DNA of 64,000 bases from Actinoplanes aureus. Lineage in GTDB: Bacteria; Actinomycetota; Actinomycetes; Mycobacteriales; Micromonosporaceae. Below, in pieces: positions 51,934 to 60,366 of the stretch (its first letter is position 1; each line of letters starts with the position of its first letter). A model generated the notes under the pieces. The model ran no database searches and was not told the DNA's origin. It saw only the letters and a list, made by a program, of their open reading frames with translations. The stretch is from NCBI RefSeq assembly GCF_015704865.1, contig NZ_JADQTO010000021.1:113351-177350 (forward strand), read 5' to 3'. Position numbers and translations under genes: made by a program.

Positions 51934-53208
51934 TCATCGTTCATCGCCGATCGGCGATAGAACTGTAGCGGACTGGGCGCCGGCCAGCCAGGCGGTTGCC
52001 ACGACCAGGCGGGCGAGGGCCACCATCGTGGCGGTCTCGACGCGCTCGGCGGTGTCGGCTGGGCTGTGGTAACCGGCCATACCGGCCCCGATCCCGATGG
52101 CGGCGAGTCCGGCCGCCGCATAGCGGCGGTTGTCCGAGGCCACCGGCCCGGCGGCCAGCGGCAGGCCGGTGTGCCGGGCGGCCTGATCCAGAACGGCGAG
52201 CAGCCCGTGTGCGGGCCCGCCGGCTTCGACAGCGGCGGCCTGCTGCAAGTTGCCGGCACCGTCGACGTTGATCACCACTGGCCGATGCGAGGCGGCCACG
52301 AGTTGCCCGGCATGGTGCGCGGAGCCGAGTGCGCCGGTTTCCTCGGCGTCGAGCAGGGCCACGGACAGGCCGACGCCCTGCGGCAGGGCGGAGGCGAGCA
52401 GGCGGGCGGCTTCACCGACGACGGCGACGCCGCTGCCGTTGTCAGCGGCGGCGGGTTGCCGCAACCCGGGATGGTCGCCGACGCCGTCGTAGTGGGCGGT
52501 GAACAGCAGGTCGAGCCCGCCGGGCGGCGCCGGGCGGAAGCGGGCGTGCAGGTTGACGCCGGCCACCTGTGCGCGGCGGATCGGCGTGCTCGCCGACAGC
52601 AGTCCACCGGCGTCCGTCCCGGCGCGGCGGGCGGCGATGGTCATCTGTTCGTGCAGACGGCTTTCCACCGACAGCACCGGAAGCGGGCCGGGATTCGGGC
52701 CGGCGAGCATCGTGTAGTGCCAGCCGTCGGCGTCCACGCCGCGTCCGAGCAGCAGTCCGGCCGCGCCCTCGGCGTGTCCGTAGGCGTCGAACAGGTTCAT
52801 GCCGGGCGGGACGAGCAGCCATCGGCCGCTGGGGTCGCCGTATCCGGCGACGGCGAGCCCACCCCGGCGCGGCTGTGGCACGTCGGCGGAGGCGAGGTGC
52901 ACGGCGATGTCGCGGCCGAACACCAGGGGTACCGCGATGCCGTCGCGTCGCCAGGACACTCCGGGGGGTGCGTATACCTGCGGCACGTTGCGGACGGTGA
53001 ACGCCTCCTCGACGACCGTCGCCCCGGCCTCGGCGAGCACACCGGTGAGCCAGGCACGGGCTGCGGCACCGCCGGGGCTGCCGACGCGACGTCCGGCGAA
53101 GGCCTCGCCGGCCAGTGCGGTGACCGTGGCGGCCAGCCGCTCGCCGGAGACCCGCGCGAGCAACGCGTCGAGCCCGGCGAGCGGTGTGGTCTGCACTGCG
53201 CTGGTCAT
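51934..53208 (-). CDS. M28 family zinc metallopeptidase
   Basis: The ATG at 53208 overlaps the CCG-peptide stop (ATGA) and gives 424 residues. The di-zinc site is readable: FTAHYDGVGDHPG (first His/Asp), AAADNGSGVAVVGEAARLL (bridging Asp), LLDAEETGALGS (Glu pair), VVINVDGAGN (Asp) and GYHSPADTAERVE (last His). A protease-associated-like insert precedes it (LAVAGYGDPSGRWLLVPPGM). No signal peptide is seen, so it is probably cytoplasmic. M28 peptidases are aminopeptidases. Translational coupling to a Cys-rich small peptide makes that peptide, or its conjugate, a candidate substrate. Confidence 0.88.
   Translation of the reverse strand: MTSAVQTTPLAGLDALLARVSGERLAATVTALAGEAFAGRRVGSPGGAAARAWLTGVLAEAGATVVEEAFTVRNVPQVYAPPGVSWRRDGIAVPLVFGRDIAVHLASADVPQPRRGGLAVAGYGDPSGRWLLVPPGMNLFDAYGHAEGAAGLLLGRGVDADGWHYTMLAGPNPGPLPVLSVESRLHEQMTIAARRAGTDAGGLLSASTPIRRAQVAGVNLHARFRPAPPGGLDLLFTAHYDGVGDHPGLRQPAAADNGSGVAVVGEAARLLASALPQGVGLSVALLDAEETGALGSAHHAGQLVAASHRPVVINVDGAGNLQQAAAVEAGGPAHGLLAVLDQAARHTGLPLAAGPVASDNRRYAAAGLAAIGIGAGMAGYHSPADTAERVETATMVALARLVVATAWLAGAQSATVLSPIGDER
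51943..51958. promoter_or_regulatory. Perfect palindrome upstream of ArsR, probable operator
   Basis: ATCGCCGATCGGCGAT is a perfect 16-bp palindrome, 22 bases before the ArsR start. It lies inside the last codons of the upstream M28 gene, suggesting an internal promoter controlled by ArsR. Confidence 0.55.
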
Positions 53209-53453
53209 CCGCAGCAGCCCTGTCCGGTGGCGACGGCTTCCTGCTTGGCTTCGGCACCGCAGCAGGAGCCGGCTTCCTGGGCCTCGGCGGTGGTGCCACA
53301 GCACGGGCTCTGCCCCTGGTCGACGGGCTCGGGAAGGGCAAGGCCTGGCTGGGGCGAGTTGCCGCAACAACCGCTGGTGCCGGCCACCGCGAGGGCAGCC
53401 GCCGGGTCACCGGCGAAGCCGCCGGCAGTGGTGGTGGTCGTCGTGTTGCTCAT
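53205..53453 (-). CDS. Small Cys-rich peptide with four CCG motifs
   Basis: The ATG at 53453 lies 7 bases after AGGGGA and gives 82 residues; another ATG directly upstream at 53456 is less well spaced. After a Thr run and an Ala/Gly segment, CCG occurs at 29-31, 51-53, 64-66 and 80-82, the last at the very C-terminus. There are no aromatic residues except Phe13, and no TM segment. The peptide is acidic and likely disordered, suited to multidentate thiol binding of As(III) or another soft metal. It could also be a precursor for modification. I know no named family. It is the first gene of the six-gene island and is divergent from an ArsR. Confidence 0.75.
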   Translation of the reverse strand: MSNTTTTTTAGGFAGDPAAALAVAGTSGCCGNSPQPGLALPEPVDQGQSPCCGTTAEAQEAGSCCGAEAKQEAVATGQGCCG

Positions 53454-53521
53454 CATGCTTCCCCTCACTGTCTAGACGTCTGTTGAAGTAGACGTTTCTC
53501 GAAACAGAGAGTTGCACGCTG

Positions 53522-53537
53522 TTTCGACATCTGTCAA
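53522..53537. promoter_or_regulatory. Probable ArsR operator in the divergent 53.5-kb promoter
   Basis: TTTCGACATCTGTCAA is an imperfect inverted repeat (TTCGACA/TGTCAA) directly before the ArsR start at 53547. TCTAGACGTCTGTTGAAG near 53471 shares the GTC/TGTTGAA elements. ArsR boxes in actinobacteria have this general form. Confidence 0.5.
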
Positions 53538-53546
53538 CCTAGACGC

Positions 53547-53927
53547 ATGCCGAAACAAGCCGCGCCGCTCGCACTCATCGACCTCAGCACCGAGACGCCG
53601 TGCTGCCCGCCGATCGCGCAGAGCCGCATCCCGGCCGAGGTCGCGACGGTGCTCGCGCCCGCCTTCAAGGCCCTCGGCGACCCGGTCCGCCTACAGCTCA
53701 TGTCGATGATCGCCTCGGCGCCCGACGGCGAGGCGTGCGTCTGCGACCTGACGCCCGCGTTCGAGCTGTCCGGGCCCACGATCTCGCACCACCTGAAGAC
53801 GCTGCGCGAAGCCGGCCTGGTCGATGCCGAGCGCCGGGGCACGTGGGTGTACTACCGGGCCCGGCCTGGAATCATGCGCCAGCTCGCCGCCCTGCTGACC
53901 GTCGAGACGACGGCCGCCGGCGCGTAA
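53547..53927 (+). CDS. ArsR family arsenic-responsive regulator
   Basis: The 126-residue protein has a winged helix with LAPAFKALGDPVRLQLMSMI, the classic metal site ACVCDLTPAF (Cys64, Cys66) and GPTISHHLKTLREAGLVDAE. An extra Cys pair lies at residues 19-20 (ETPCCPPIAQ). CxCD in the recognition helix region is the As(III)/Sb(III) sensor site of ArsR proteins. It is divergent from the CCG-peptide operon with a shared 90-bp promoter region and is its likely repressor. Confidence 0.92.
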   Translation: MPKQAAPLALIDLSTETPCCPPIAQSRIPAEVATVLAPAFKALGDPVRLQLMSMIASAPDGEACVCDLTPAFELSGPTISHHLKTLREAGLVDAERRGTWVYYRARPGIMRQLAALLTVETTAAGA

Positions 53928-54340
53928 AGCGACGCGAGCGGCAGATCCCGGCGCCAGCGGTGCCAGGCCGATATGCGAGCCATTACTCGCATTTCTTGAT
54001 ATCGAGCCTCATCATTGCTTTGGTCCCCTGTGTCGCCAATTTCAGGAGCCGATAAATTCCCGATCCGTGCACGGTATCGCCGAGCGCACGCGGCGTCGAC
54101 CCCCTACTCGGTCGGCGCCAACATGCCCCGGACCTCGTGATCCACTAGCAGACGGCTCACCGTCGCATGGCGACTCGACCCTTGACGACCCCAGTCGGCC
54201 GTTGTTCACTTGCCTTGTTATTCGACAGCCGCAGATGGAATCAACAGCGCTGTCGAATGGCATTCCCGTGGCACCCGAAGAATTGCGCGTACAACAAAAC
54301 CCGAGCATCGCCCCCCATAGTTACCGGGAAGGGGCCGAAC
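53928..54340. other. 413-bp intergenic region with inverted repeats
   Basis: No gene is supported. The region is less GC-rich than its surroundings. It holds the putative terminator at 53973-53992 and a perfect 9-bp inverted repeat, ATTCGACAG (54220-54228) and CTGTCGAAT (54250-54258), separated by 21 bases. The second may be an operator for the symporter/GH65 operon that starts at 54341. Confidence 0.5.
53973..53992. terminator. Possible terminator after ArsR
   Basis: ATGCGAG (53973-53979) and CTCGCAT (53986-53992) form a 7-bp stem with a 6-base loop, followed by TTCTT. It lies 45 bases after the ArsR stop. Confidence 0.45.
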
Positions 54341-56008
54341 ATGTTTCTCGCGGCGGACAGCGGCAGCGTCCTGAGCTTGGACCTCAGCCCGGTCGACCTG
54401 GCGCTGATGTTGATCTATTTCTCGTTCGTGCTGGGCATCGGGTTCGCGCTCAAGCGCGCGGTCAAATCGTCGCTGGACTTCTTCCTGTCCGGCCGGTCAT
54501 TGCCCGCCTGGGTCACCGGGATAGGCTTCATCTCCGCCAACATCGGCGCGGTCGAGCTCCTCGGGCAGTCGGCCAGCGGCGCCCAGTACGGCGCGGCGAT
54601 GGTGCACTACTTCTGGATCGGCGCCATTCCCGCCATGGTGTTCCTGGGCATCGTCATGATGCCCTTCTACTACGGCTCCAAGGTGCGCAGCGTCCCCGAG
54701 TACCTGCGGTTGCGGTTCGACCCGAAAGCCCACTTGATCAACGCGATCACCTTCGTCGTGGGGAGCATGCTGATCGCCGGCGTGAACCTCTACGCGCTGT
54801 CGATCGTTCTCGAGGCGCTGCTCGGCATCCCGCTCATCGTCGCCATCGTCCTGTCCGCCACCTTCGTTCTCTCGTACATCCTTCTGGGCGGGCTGACCAG
54901 CGCGATCTACAACGAGGTGATGCAGTTCTTCGTCGTGCTCATCGGCATGGTCCCGTTGACGATCATCGCCATCAAGGAGACCGGCGGCCTCGGCGGACTG
55001 TTCGACAGGCTGGGCGGGGAGAACGGAAGGGCCTTCGTGGAGCCGTGGACCGGCACCGGCGTCGGCGGGTCCAGCCCCATCGGCGACTGGATCGGGATCA
55101 TCCTCGGCCTGGCCTTCTGCCTGTCGTTCGGATACTGGACGACGAACTTCGCCGAGGTCCAGCGCGCGATGGCGGCGAAGGACAGCAACTCCGCGCGGCT
55201 GACTCCGATCATCGGCGCGTACCCCAAGACTTTCGTCCCCCTGATCACCATTCTGCCGGGCATGGCGGCTCTCGTTCTGCTGCCCGGGATCGGCACCCCC
55301 GGCAGTGGACTCGAATACAACGACGCGATCCCCGCGCTGATGGACAAGTACCTGCCGCCGGGTGTGCTCGGGGTCGCGGTGACCGGCCTGCTGGCCGCGT
55401 TCATGGCCGGCATGGCGGCGAATGTGTCGAGCTTCAACGCGGTGTTCACCTACGACCTCTGGCAGGACTACATCCGGCCCGGCCGCCCCGACCACTACTA
55501 CCTCGTAGTGGGCCGTTGGGTGACCGTCGGCGGGGTCGGCGTCGCGGTTCTCACCGCGCTCATCGCCTCCGGCTTCAGCAACATCTCCAACTACCTGCAG
55601 ACGCTGTTCTCGTTCTTCAATGTCCCACTGTTCTGTGCGTTCATCATCGGCATGTTCTGGCGGCGGGCGACCAAGAGCGCCGGTTTCTGGGGCATCCTGG
55701 CCGGAACGGTGACGGCAGTCACCGTGTACGCGCTCTACAAGCTGGACGTGCTGCACTTCCGCAGCGATCTGCACGAGACGATGTGGGGCTCGATCGCGGC
55801 GTTCGCCGCCGGTGCCATCGCGATGGTGCTGGCCTCGCTGCGAGAGCCGCGCAAGACCGACGCGGAACTGCACGGTCTGGTGTACGGGATGGAGATCCGC
55901 GACGCGTCGGACACCGCCGCCCGGCCGTGGTACCGGTCTCCGGTCATTCTCGGGATCGGGGTACTCGTCCTGAACGCGGGGCTCTACGTCGGCATTTACG
56001 CGATCTGA
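54341..56008 (+). CDS. Sodium:solute symporter (SSS/SLC5 family), probable sugar transporter
   Basis: The ATG at 54341 follows GAAGGGG and gives 555 residues with about 13-14 TM helices. LDFFLSGRSLPAWVTGIGFI and ISANIGAVELLGQSASGAQY in TM1-2, PEYLRLRFD, and VTGLLAAFMAGMAANVSSFN in TM8 with the sodium-site Ser residues are diagnostic of SLC5-like symporters. The group resembles sodium/galactose-type transporters. It heads an operon ending in PfkB and GH65, so it probably imports the disaccharide that GH65 splits. Confidence 0.92.
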   Translation: MFLAADSGSVLSLDLSPVDLALMLIYFSFVLGIGFALKRAVKSSLDFFLSGRSLPAWVTGIGFISANIGAVELLGQSASGAQYGAAMVHYFWIGAIPAMVFLGIVMMPFYYGSKVRSVPEYLRLRFDPKAHLINAITFVVGSMLIAGVNLYALSIVLEALLGIPLIVAIVLSATFVLSYILLGGLTSAIYNEVMQFFVVLIGMVPLTIIAIKETGGLGGLFDRLGGENGRAFVEPWTGTGVGGSSPIGDWIGIILGLAFCLSFGYWTTNFAEVQRAMAAKDSNSARLTPIIGAYPKTFVPLITILPGMAALVLLPGIGTPGSGLEYNDAIPALMDKYLPPGVLGVAVTGLLAAFMAGMAANVSSFNAVFTYDLWQDYIRPGRPDHYYLVVGRWVTVGGVGVAVLTALIASGFSNISNYLQTLFSFFNVPLFCAFIIGMFWRRATKSAGFWGILAGTVTAVTVYALYKLDVLHFRSDLHETMWGSIAAFAAGAIAMVLASLREPRKTDAELHGLVYGMEIRDASDTAARPWYRSPVILGIGVLVLNAGLYVGIYAI

Positions 56009-56035
56009 CCCGCCGGGCCTGAGGAGGTTCACGCC

Positions 56036-56425
56036 ATGACGTCACCGGAGGAGAGGCCGGGCGAGCAGAGCACCGACTTCCTGGCGAAACTGTTCGACAT
56101 CCGCTCCTTCACCGGAGCGCTGTTCCTGATCTTCGGAGTGATCGTCACCATCGTCGGGCTGACCGCGAGCGACGCTGACATCGACAAGTCCGCCGGATTG
56201 AACCTCGCGCTGATCCTCGGGCTGGTCATGCTCGTCATGGGGGCGATCTTCATCGTCTGGCTGCTGCTCAGACCCCCGGAACTGCTGCACAGTCACGAGG
56301 TCACCGAGGAGGACCTGCCCGAACAGCTCCGCCACCAAGGCCTCGAAGCCATCCCCGAACACCCCGGCGAACCCGGCCCCGAGCCGCCACCTCCGCCACC
56401 GCGGCGCCGGCCGCGCGGACACTGA
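56036..56425 (+). CDS. Small two-TM membrane protein
   Basis: The ATG at 56036 lies 9 bases after GAGGAGG and gives 129 residues. Two TM helices (SFTGALFLIFGVIVTIVGLT and LALILGLVMLVMGAIFIVWL) are followed by an acidic segment (SHEVTEEDLPEQLRHQG) and a Pro/Arg-rich tail. The spacing suggests a small accessory subunit of the symporter encoded 27 bases upstream. No family is recognised beyond that. Confidence 0.72.
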   Translation: MTSPEERPGEQSTDFLAKLFDIRSFTGALFLIFGVIVTIVGLTASDADIDKSAGLNLALILGLVMLVMGAIFIVWLLLRPPELLHSHEVTEEDLPEQLRHQGLEAIPEHPGEPGPEPPPPPPRRRPRGH

Positions 56426-56478
56426 CCGTTCCAGGCGGTCGAGCCGGCCGCCGACATCCCGTGATCCCGGGAGCAGCG

Positions 56479-57009
56479 ATGACACCGACGATTGAGGAAC
56501 CGCTCACCACCGCCCGCGGAGCACCGGCACGGCGGCGATCGCTGCTCGACCGGATCCGCGCCTTCCAGCAGCCGGAGCCGCGTACCCCGCCGTGGCAGGG
56601 GCGGCCCGAGGAGGCGTACCACGTGCTGGAGGGCGCCCGCGCGGTGATCGCGCGGGGGTGGATCCAGGACGACTGGTTCGCCCGCCGGCCGTCGGACGGC
56701 CCCGGCGACGTCGCTGCCGCCTGCCTGGTCGGCGCTGTGGTGTACGCCGCCCAGCAGTCCGGATCCGGCGACCCGGCGGTCAAGGCGGGGCCGGCGCTGG
56801 ATTACCTCTGGGATGCCTGGCAGGAGTCACGCGGTCTGGGCGGCACCGGAGTCGCCGGCCTGGCGGCTCCCCGGGAGCTGCGCATGGCCCGGGTACGTGA
56901 CCTGACGCGGTGGAACGACCAACCCTGCCGTACCCGCGAGGAGGTGCTGGATCTCGTCGACCTGGCCACCAGCCGCGCGGTCATGGCAGCGGTGAGCGGC
57001 TCACGCTGA
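56479..57009 (+). CDS. DUF6197-like small soluble protein
   Basis: The ATG at 56479 follows GGGAG and gives 176 residues. The helical protein contains LEGARAVIARGWIQDDWFA, CLVGAVVYAAQQSG and DLTRWNDQPCRTREEVLDLV; the order (W-x-Q near the start, CL-GA, WND/N-P-R, then a terminal helix) is typical of DUF6197 proteins, which are unstudied. It lies between the membrane protein and the PfkB gene on the same strand, so it is probably co-transcribed. No function is assigned. Confidence 0.65.
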   Translation: MTPTIEEPLTTARGAPARRRSLLDRIRAFQQPEPRTPPWQGRPEEAYHVLEGARAVIARGWIQDDWFARRPSDGPGDVAAACLVGAVVYAAQQSGSGDPAVKAGPALDYLWDAWQESRGLGGTGVAGLAAPRELRMARVRDLTRWNDQPCRTREEVLDLVDLATSRAVMAAVSGSR

Positions 57010-57052
57010 CCCGACGAGGCTCGGCGCGCTGATGACGTGCCCGGAGGCTTTC

Positions 57053-58054
57053 ATGACGACTGAAGCGCGTACCGGTGCGAGCCGCAAGGTGGCCGTGCTT
57101 GGCCCGATCCCCCGCGACCAGATCGTGACGCACACCGGCGAACGATTCGAGAAGTACGGATGCGCGCTGTACACGGCGGTGGCGCTCTCCGCGCTGCTCG
57201 ATCCCGGCGACACGATCGTGCCGATCACCCATGTCCGGCGCCAGGACGAGGGCCCGATCAAGACGATCCTGAGCGCCTACCAGAACGTCGACACGTCCGG
57301 GATCACGTCGTCGCACGACCAGGGAGACGTCGTCGAACTCCGCTACATCGAGCACAATCGCCGTGCCGAGCGGCAGACGAGTTTCATGAACCCGATCCTG
57401 CCGGGCGACCTCGACGACGTGCTCGACGCCGATGCGTTCGTGTGCGTCCCGATCACCGACTACGAGGTGAGCCAGCCGACGCTGCGCCACATCAAGGAGA
57501 ACAGCAACGCGATCATCGTCCTGGACGCACACGGTCCCACCACCACGCTGACGCGCAGCGGCGAACGCCACCCGAGGGTCTGGGCGGACCGGGACGTGTG
57601 GCTGCCGTACATCGACATCCTCAAGATGAACCTCGAGGAAGCGAGCTCGACCTGGCTGGGTGAATCGCCGGAGCTGATGACGGACCCACCGAGCCTGAGC
57701 CACGACGAGCTGCGTGATCTGGCGCGGCACTGCCTCGACCGTGGCGTCGGCGCGGTCTGCATCACCCTGGACGAACGTGGCTGCGTGGTCTTCTATCACC
57801 GGCCCTCGGGGGAGATCGCCACCGAGGTGGTCGATCGCATCGAGGTGGGACGCGTCGTCGACGCGACCGGCGCCGGCGATTCCTTCGCCGCCGGCCTGGG
57901 CTTCGGTTACCTCGAATCCCACGACTACGTCGTCGCCTGCCAGTACGGCAACGCCATGGGTGCGCAGCGCTGCGCCGGTACGGAGCTGAACGCCTACCTG
58001 TCCCGGGAGAAGACCCAACAGCAGATCCTCGCAGCGTACGGAAGCCGATCATGA
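57053..58054 (+). CDS. PfkB family carbohydrate kinase
   Basis: The ATG at 57053 lies 6 bases after GGAGGC and gives 333 residues. The ribokinase-like fold shows KVAVLGPIPRDQIV at the start, FEKYGCALYTAVALSAL, NLEEAS in the substrate lid region, VCITLDERGCVV and the PfkB motif 2 VVDATGAGDSFAAGLGFGYL with the catalytic Asp. It is ATGA-coupled to GH65. The likely task is phosphorylating the free hexose released by the phosphorylase or a related sugar. Which sugar cannot be read from the sequence. Confidence 0.9.
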   Translation: MTTEARTGASRKVAVLGPIPRDQIVTHTGERFEKYGCALYTAVALSALLDPGDTIVPITHVRRQDEGPIKTILSAYQNVDTSGITSSHDQGDVVELRYIEHNRRAERQTSFMNPILPGDLDDVLDADAFVCVPITDYEVSQPTLRHIKENSNAIIVLDAHGPTTTLTRSGERHPRVWADRDVWLPYIDILKMNLEEASSTWLGESPELMTDPPSLSHDELRDLARHCLDRGVGAVCITLDERGCVVFYHRPSGEIATEVVDRIEVGRVVDATGAGDSFAAGLGFGYLESHDYVVACQYGNAMGAQRCAGTELNAYLSREKTQQQILAAYGSRS

Positions 58055-60366
58055 CCGCGTGGCAGATCGTCGAGGACGGCTTCGACCCGGTACTGGCCAA
58101 CACGAACGAGACGCTGTTCACCACGGGCAACGGCTATCTCGGTACGCGCGGCGCACTCGAGGAGGGCCACGAGGGCGCCCTGCCCGGAACCTTCCTGCGC
58201 GGGGTCTTCGACCACCACGACTGTGCGGTCATCGACCTGGTGAAGGCTCCCGACTGGGTGGCGTTGGAGATCGTGGTCAACGGTGTCCGGCTCGACGTCA
58301 CCACCGCCTCCGTCGTCCGCCATCGGCGCGTTCTGGACATGCGGGAGGGCAGCCTGTCGCGTGAGACCGTCTTCTCCGACTCCGAGGGGCGCCGCACCCG
58401 CGTCGAGACCATCCGGTTCGTGAGCAGCGCCGACGAGCATCTGTGTTGCCTGCGGGCTCGGATCACGCCGGAGAACCACACCGCATCGATCGATGTGCAC
58501 AGCGGTATCGACGCCACCCGGCACAACCTGGATCGACGCCCGTTCTACCCGGAGCCACCGCCGGCCGACCCCCAGATGAAGTGGCACAAGTGGGCCAAGT
58601 CCCGGCACCTCGACGAGGTCGCCCGTACCGGGTTCGCTGACGGCGTCTACCTCGAGACGCGAACCATCGGCACCGGCATCACCATCGGCTACGCGGCGTG
58701 CACGACGGTGTCGGCACCCGTGGAGCCGGAGATCGCACAGCGGTACAAGCAGATCGAACAGGTCTCGCGCCTGCGGGTCGCCGCGGGCGAGACGATCAGC
58801 GTGGAAAAACTCGTCACGATCTACACCTCCCGTGACGTCGCGGCGGAGAACGTGGGCCGGACCGCCCGCGACGAACTTCGCCGCCACCGGGACACGGGAT
58901 TCACGGCGTGCCAGGAGCGCAACAGGGCGGCCTGGGCGGCGAGGTGGGCGGACTCCGACGTCACGATCGACGGCGACACGGACGCCACCCGGATGGTGCG
59001 GTTCAGCATCTACGAACTGCTGATCGCGGCGAACGCGTCGGATCAGCGCGTCAACATCGGAGCGAACGCCCTCACCGGCGAGCGCTACCGGGGGCACGCG
59101 TTCTGGGACACCGAGGTGTTCATGCTGCCGTTCTTCATCTACACCCAGCCCGAGACCGCCCGGGCCTTGCTGCTGTACCGCTACCACACTCTCGACGGCG
59201 CCCGGCAGAACGCCCGCGAGACCGGCTTCCGCGGCGCGCGCTACGCGTGGGAGTCCGCCGACACCGGCGTCGAAGAGACCCCGAAGTGGACGATCGACGG
59301 TACGCACCGGATCTGGATGGGCGAGGAGGAAATCCACATCACCTCGGCCGTCGCGTACGGTCTCGTCGCGTACGTCGCGGCCACCGGCGACCACGCGCTG
59401 ATGACCGACTTCGGCGCGGAGATCCTCTTCGAGACCAGCCGGTTCTGGGCCGACCGGCTGGAGGCCACACCGGACGGGCGTTACGTGCTGAGCAGGGTCG
59501 TCGGCCCGGACGAGTTCCACGAGCACGTCGACAACAACGCGTACACCAACTACCTGGTGCGATGGCACCTGCAACAGGCCGCCCGCGTCTACGCCGAACT
59601 CTCCGACAGCAACGCGCGCGAGCTGAAAGCGCTGTCCGAACGTATCGGGCTCACCCGCGACGAGGTGGAGGACTGGCTCGACAAGGCCGAGCAGACGCGC
59701 CTGCCGGCCGTGACCGACGACGGAGTGATCGAACAGTTCGACGGGTACTTCGAACTGGCCACCCTGCCGGTCGAGCACGACGACAACGACATGCCGATGT
59801 ATCCCCCGGGCCACCACCACTACAACCTGGCCGGCACGAAACTGCTCAAGCAGGCGGACGTGGTGATGCTGACCTACGTGCTGCCGGACGAGTTCTCGGA
59901 CGAGGCCAAGCTCGCCAACTACGAGTACTACGAACCGCTGACGCTGCACAAATCGTCACTGAGCCCGGCGACCCACTCGATCATGAGCATCGAGGTCGGC
60001 GACCCCGGCCGCGCCGTGCAGTACTTCCGCCGGGCGGCGTCGGTCGACCTCGTCGACAACCAGGGCAACACCGAGGAGGGCATCCACATCGCATCCGCCG
60101 GTGGAACCTGGCAGATGCTGGTGAACGGGTTCGGCGGATTCCGGGTACGCAACGGTCAGATGACCTTCAAGCCGTGGCTGCCACCGGACTGGAAGGCCAT
60201 CGCTTTCCGGCTCAAGTGGCACGGCAACGCCCTGTCGGTGTCGGCGAACCACACCGCGGCGACATTCGTGCTGTCCGCTCCCGAAGGCCATCGCGAGACG
60301 ATCCTGGTCCACGGACGCGAGGTGGTTCTCCCGGCCGACACGGAGGTGGTGGTGCGCCTGGACTAG
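58051..60366 (+). CDS. GH65 family disaccharide phosphorylase
   Basis: The 771-residue protein has an N-terminal beta-sandwich (NETLFTTGNGYLGTRG) and an (alpha/alpha)6 barrel with AFWDTEVFMLPFFIYTQPE, catalytic acid Glu488 in VVGPDEFHEHVDNNAYTN, and the phosphate site LKQADVVML plus HKSSLSPATHS. A C-terminal beta-sheet domain follows (NTEEGIHIASAGGTW, GFGGFRVRNGQMTF). GH65 enzymes phosphorolyse trehalose, maltose, kojibiose, nigerose or glucosylglycerol to beta-glucose-1-phosphate. No signal peptide is seen, so it is cytoplasmic. Substrate is undetermined. Confidence 0.94.
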   Translation: MTAWQIVEDGFDPVLANTNETLFTTGNGYLGTRGALEEGHEGALPGTFLRGVFDHHDCAVIDLVKAPDWVALEIVVNGVRLDVTTASVVRHRRVLDMREGSLSRETVFSDSEGRRTRVETIRFVSSADEHLCCLRARITPENHTASIDVHSGIDATRHNLDRRPFYPEPPPADPQMKWHKWAKSRHLDEVARTGFADGVYLETRTIGTGITIGYAACTTVSAPVEPEIAQRYKQIEQVSRLRVAAGETISVEKLVTIYTSRDVAAENVGRTARDELRRHRDTGFTACQERNRAAWAARWADSDVTIDGDTDATRMVRFSIYELLIAANASDQRVNIGANALTGERYRGHAFWDTEVFMLPFFIYTQPETARALLLYRYHTLDGARQNARETGFRGARYAWESADTGVEETPKWTIDGTHRIWMGEEEIHITSAVAYGLVAYVAATGDHALMTDFGAEILFETSRFWADRLEATPDGRYVLSRVVGPDEFHEHVDNNAYTNYLVRWHLQQAARVYAELSDSNARELKALSERIGLTRDEVEDWLDKAEQTRLPAVTDDGVIEQFDGYFELATLPVEHDDNDMPMYPPGHHHYNLAGTKLLKQADVVMLTYVLPDEFSDEAKLANYEYYEPLTLHKSSLSPATHSIMSIEVGDPGRAVQYFRRAASVDLVDNQGNTEEGIHIASAGGTWQMLVNGFGGFRVRNGQMTFKPWLPPDWKAIAFRLKWHGNALSVSANHTAATFVLSAPEGHRETILVHGREVVLPADTEVVVRLD

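Noticed and set aside
46045..53927. Whole 46-54 kb stretch as one arsenic operon
   Set aside because: The strands and the separate ArsR/operator sets show at least two independent units, converging near 48340.
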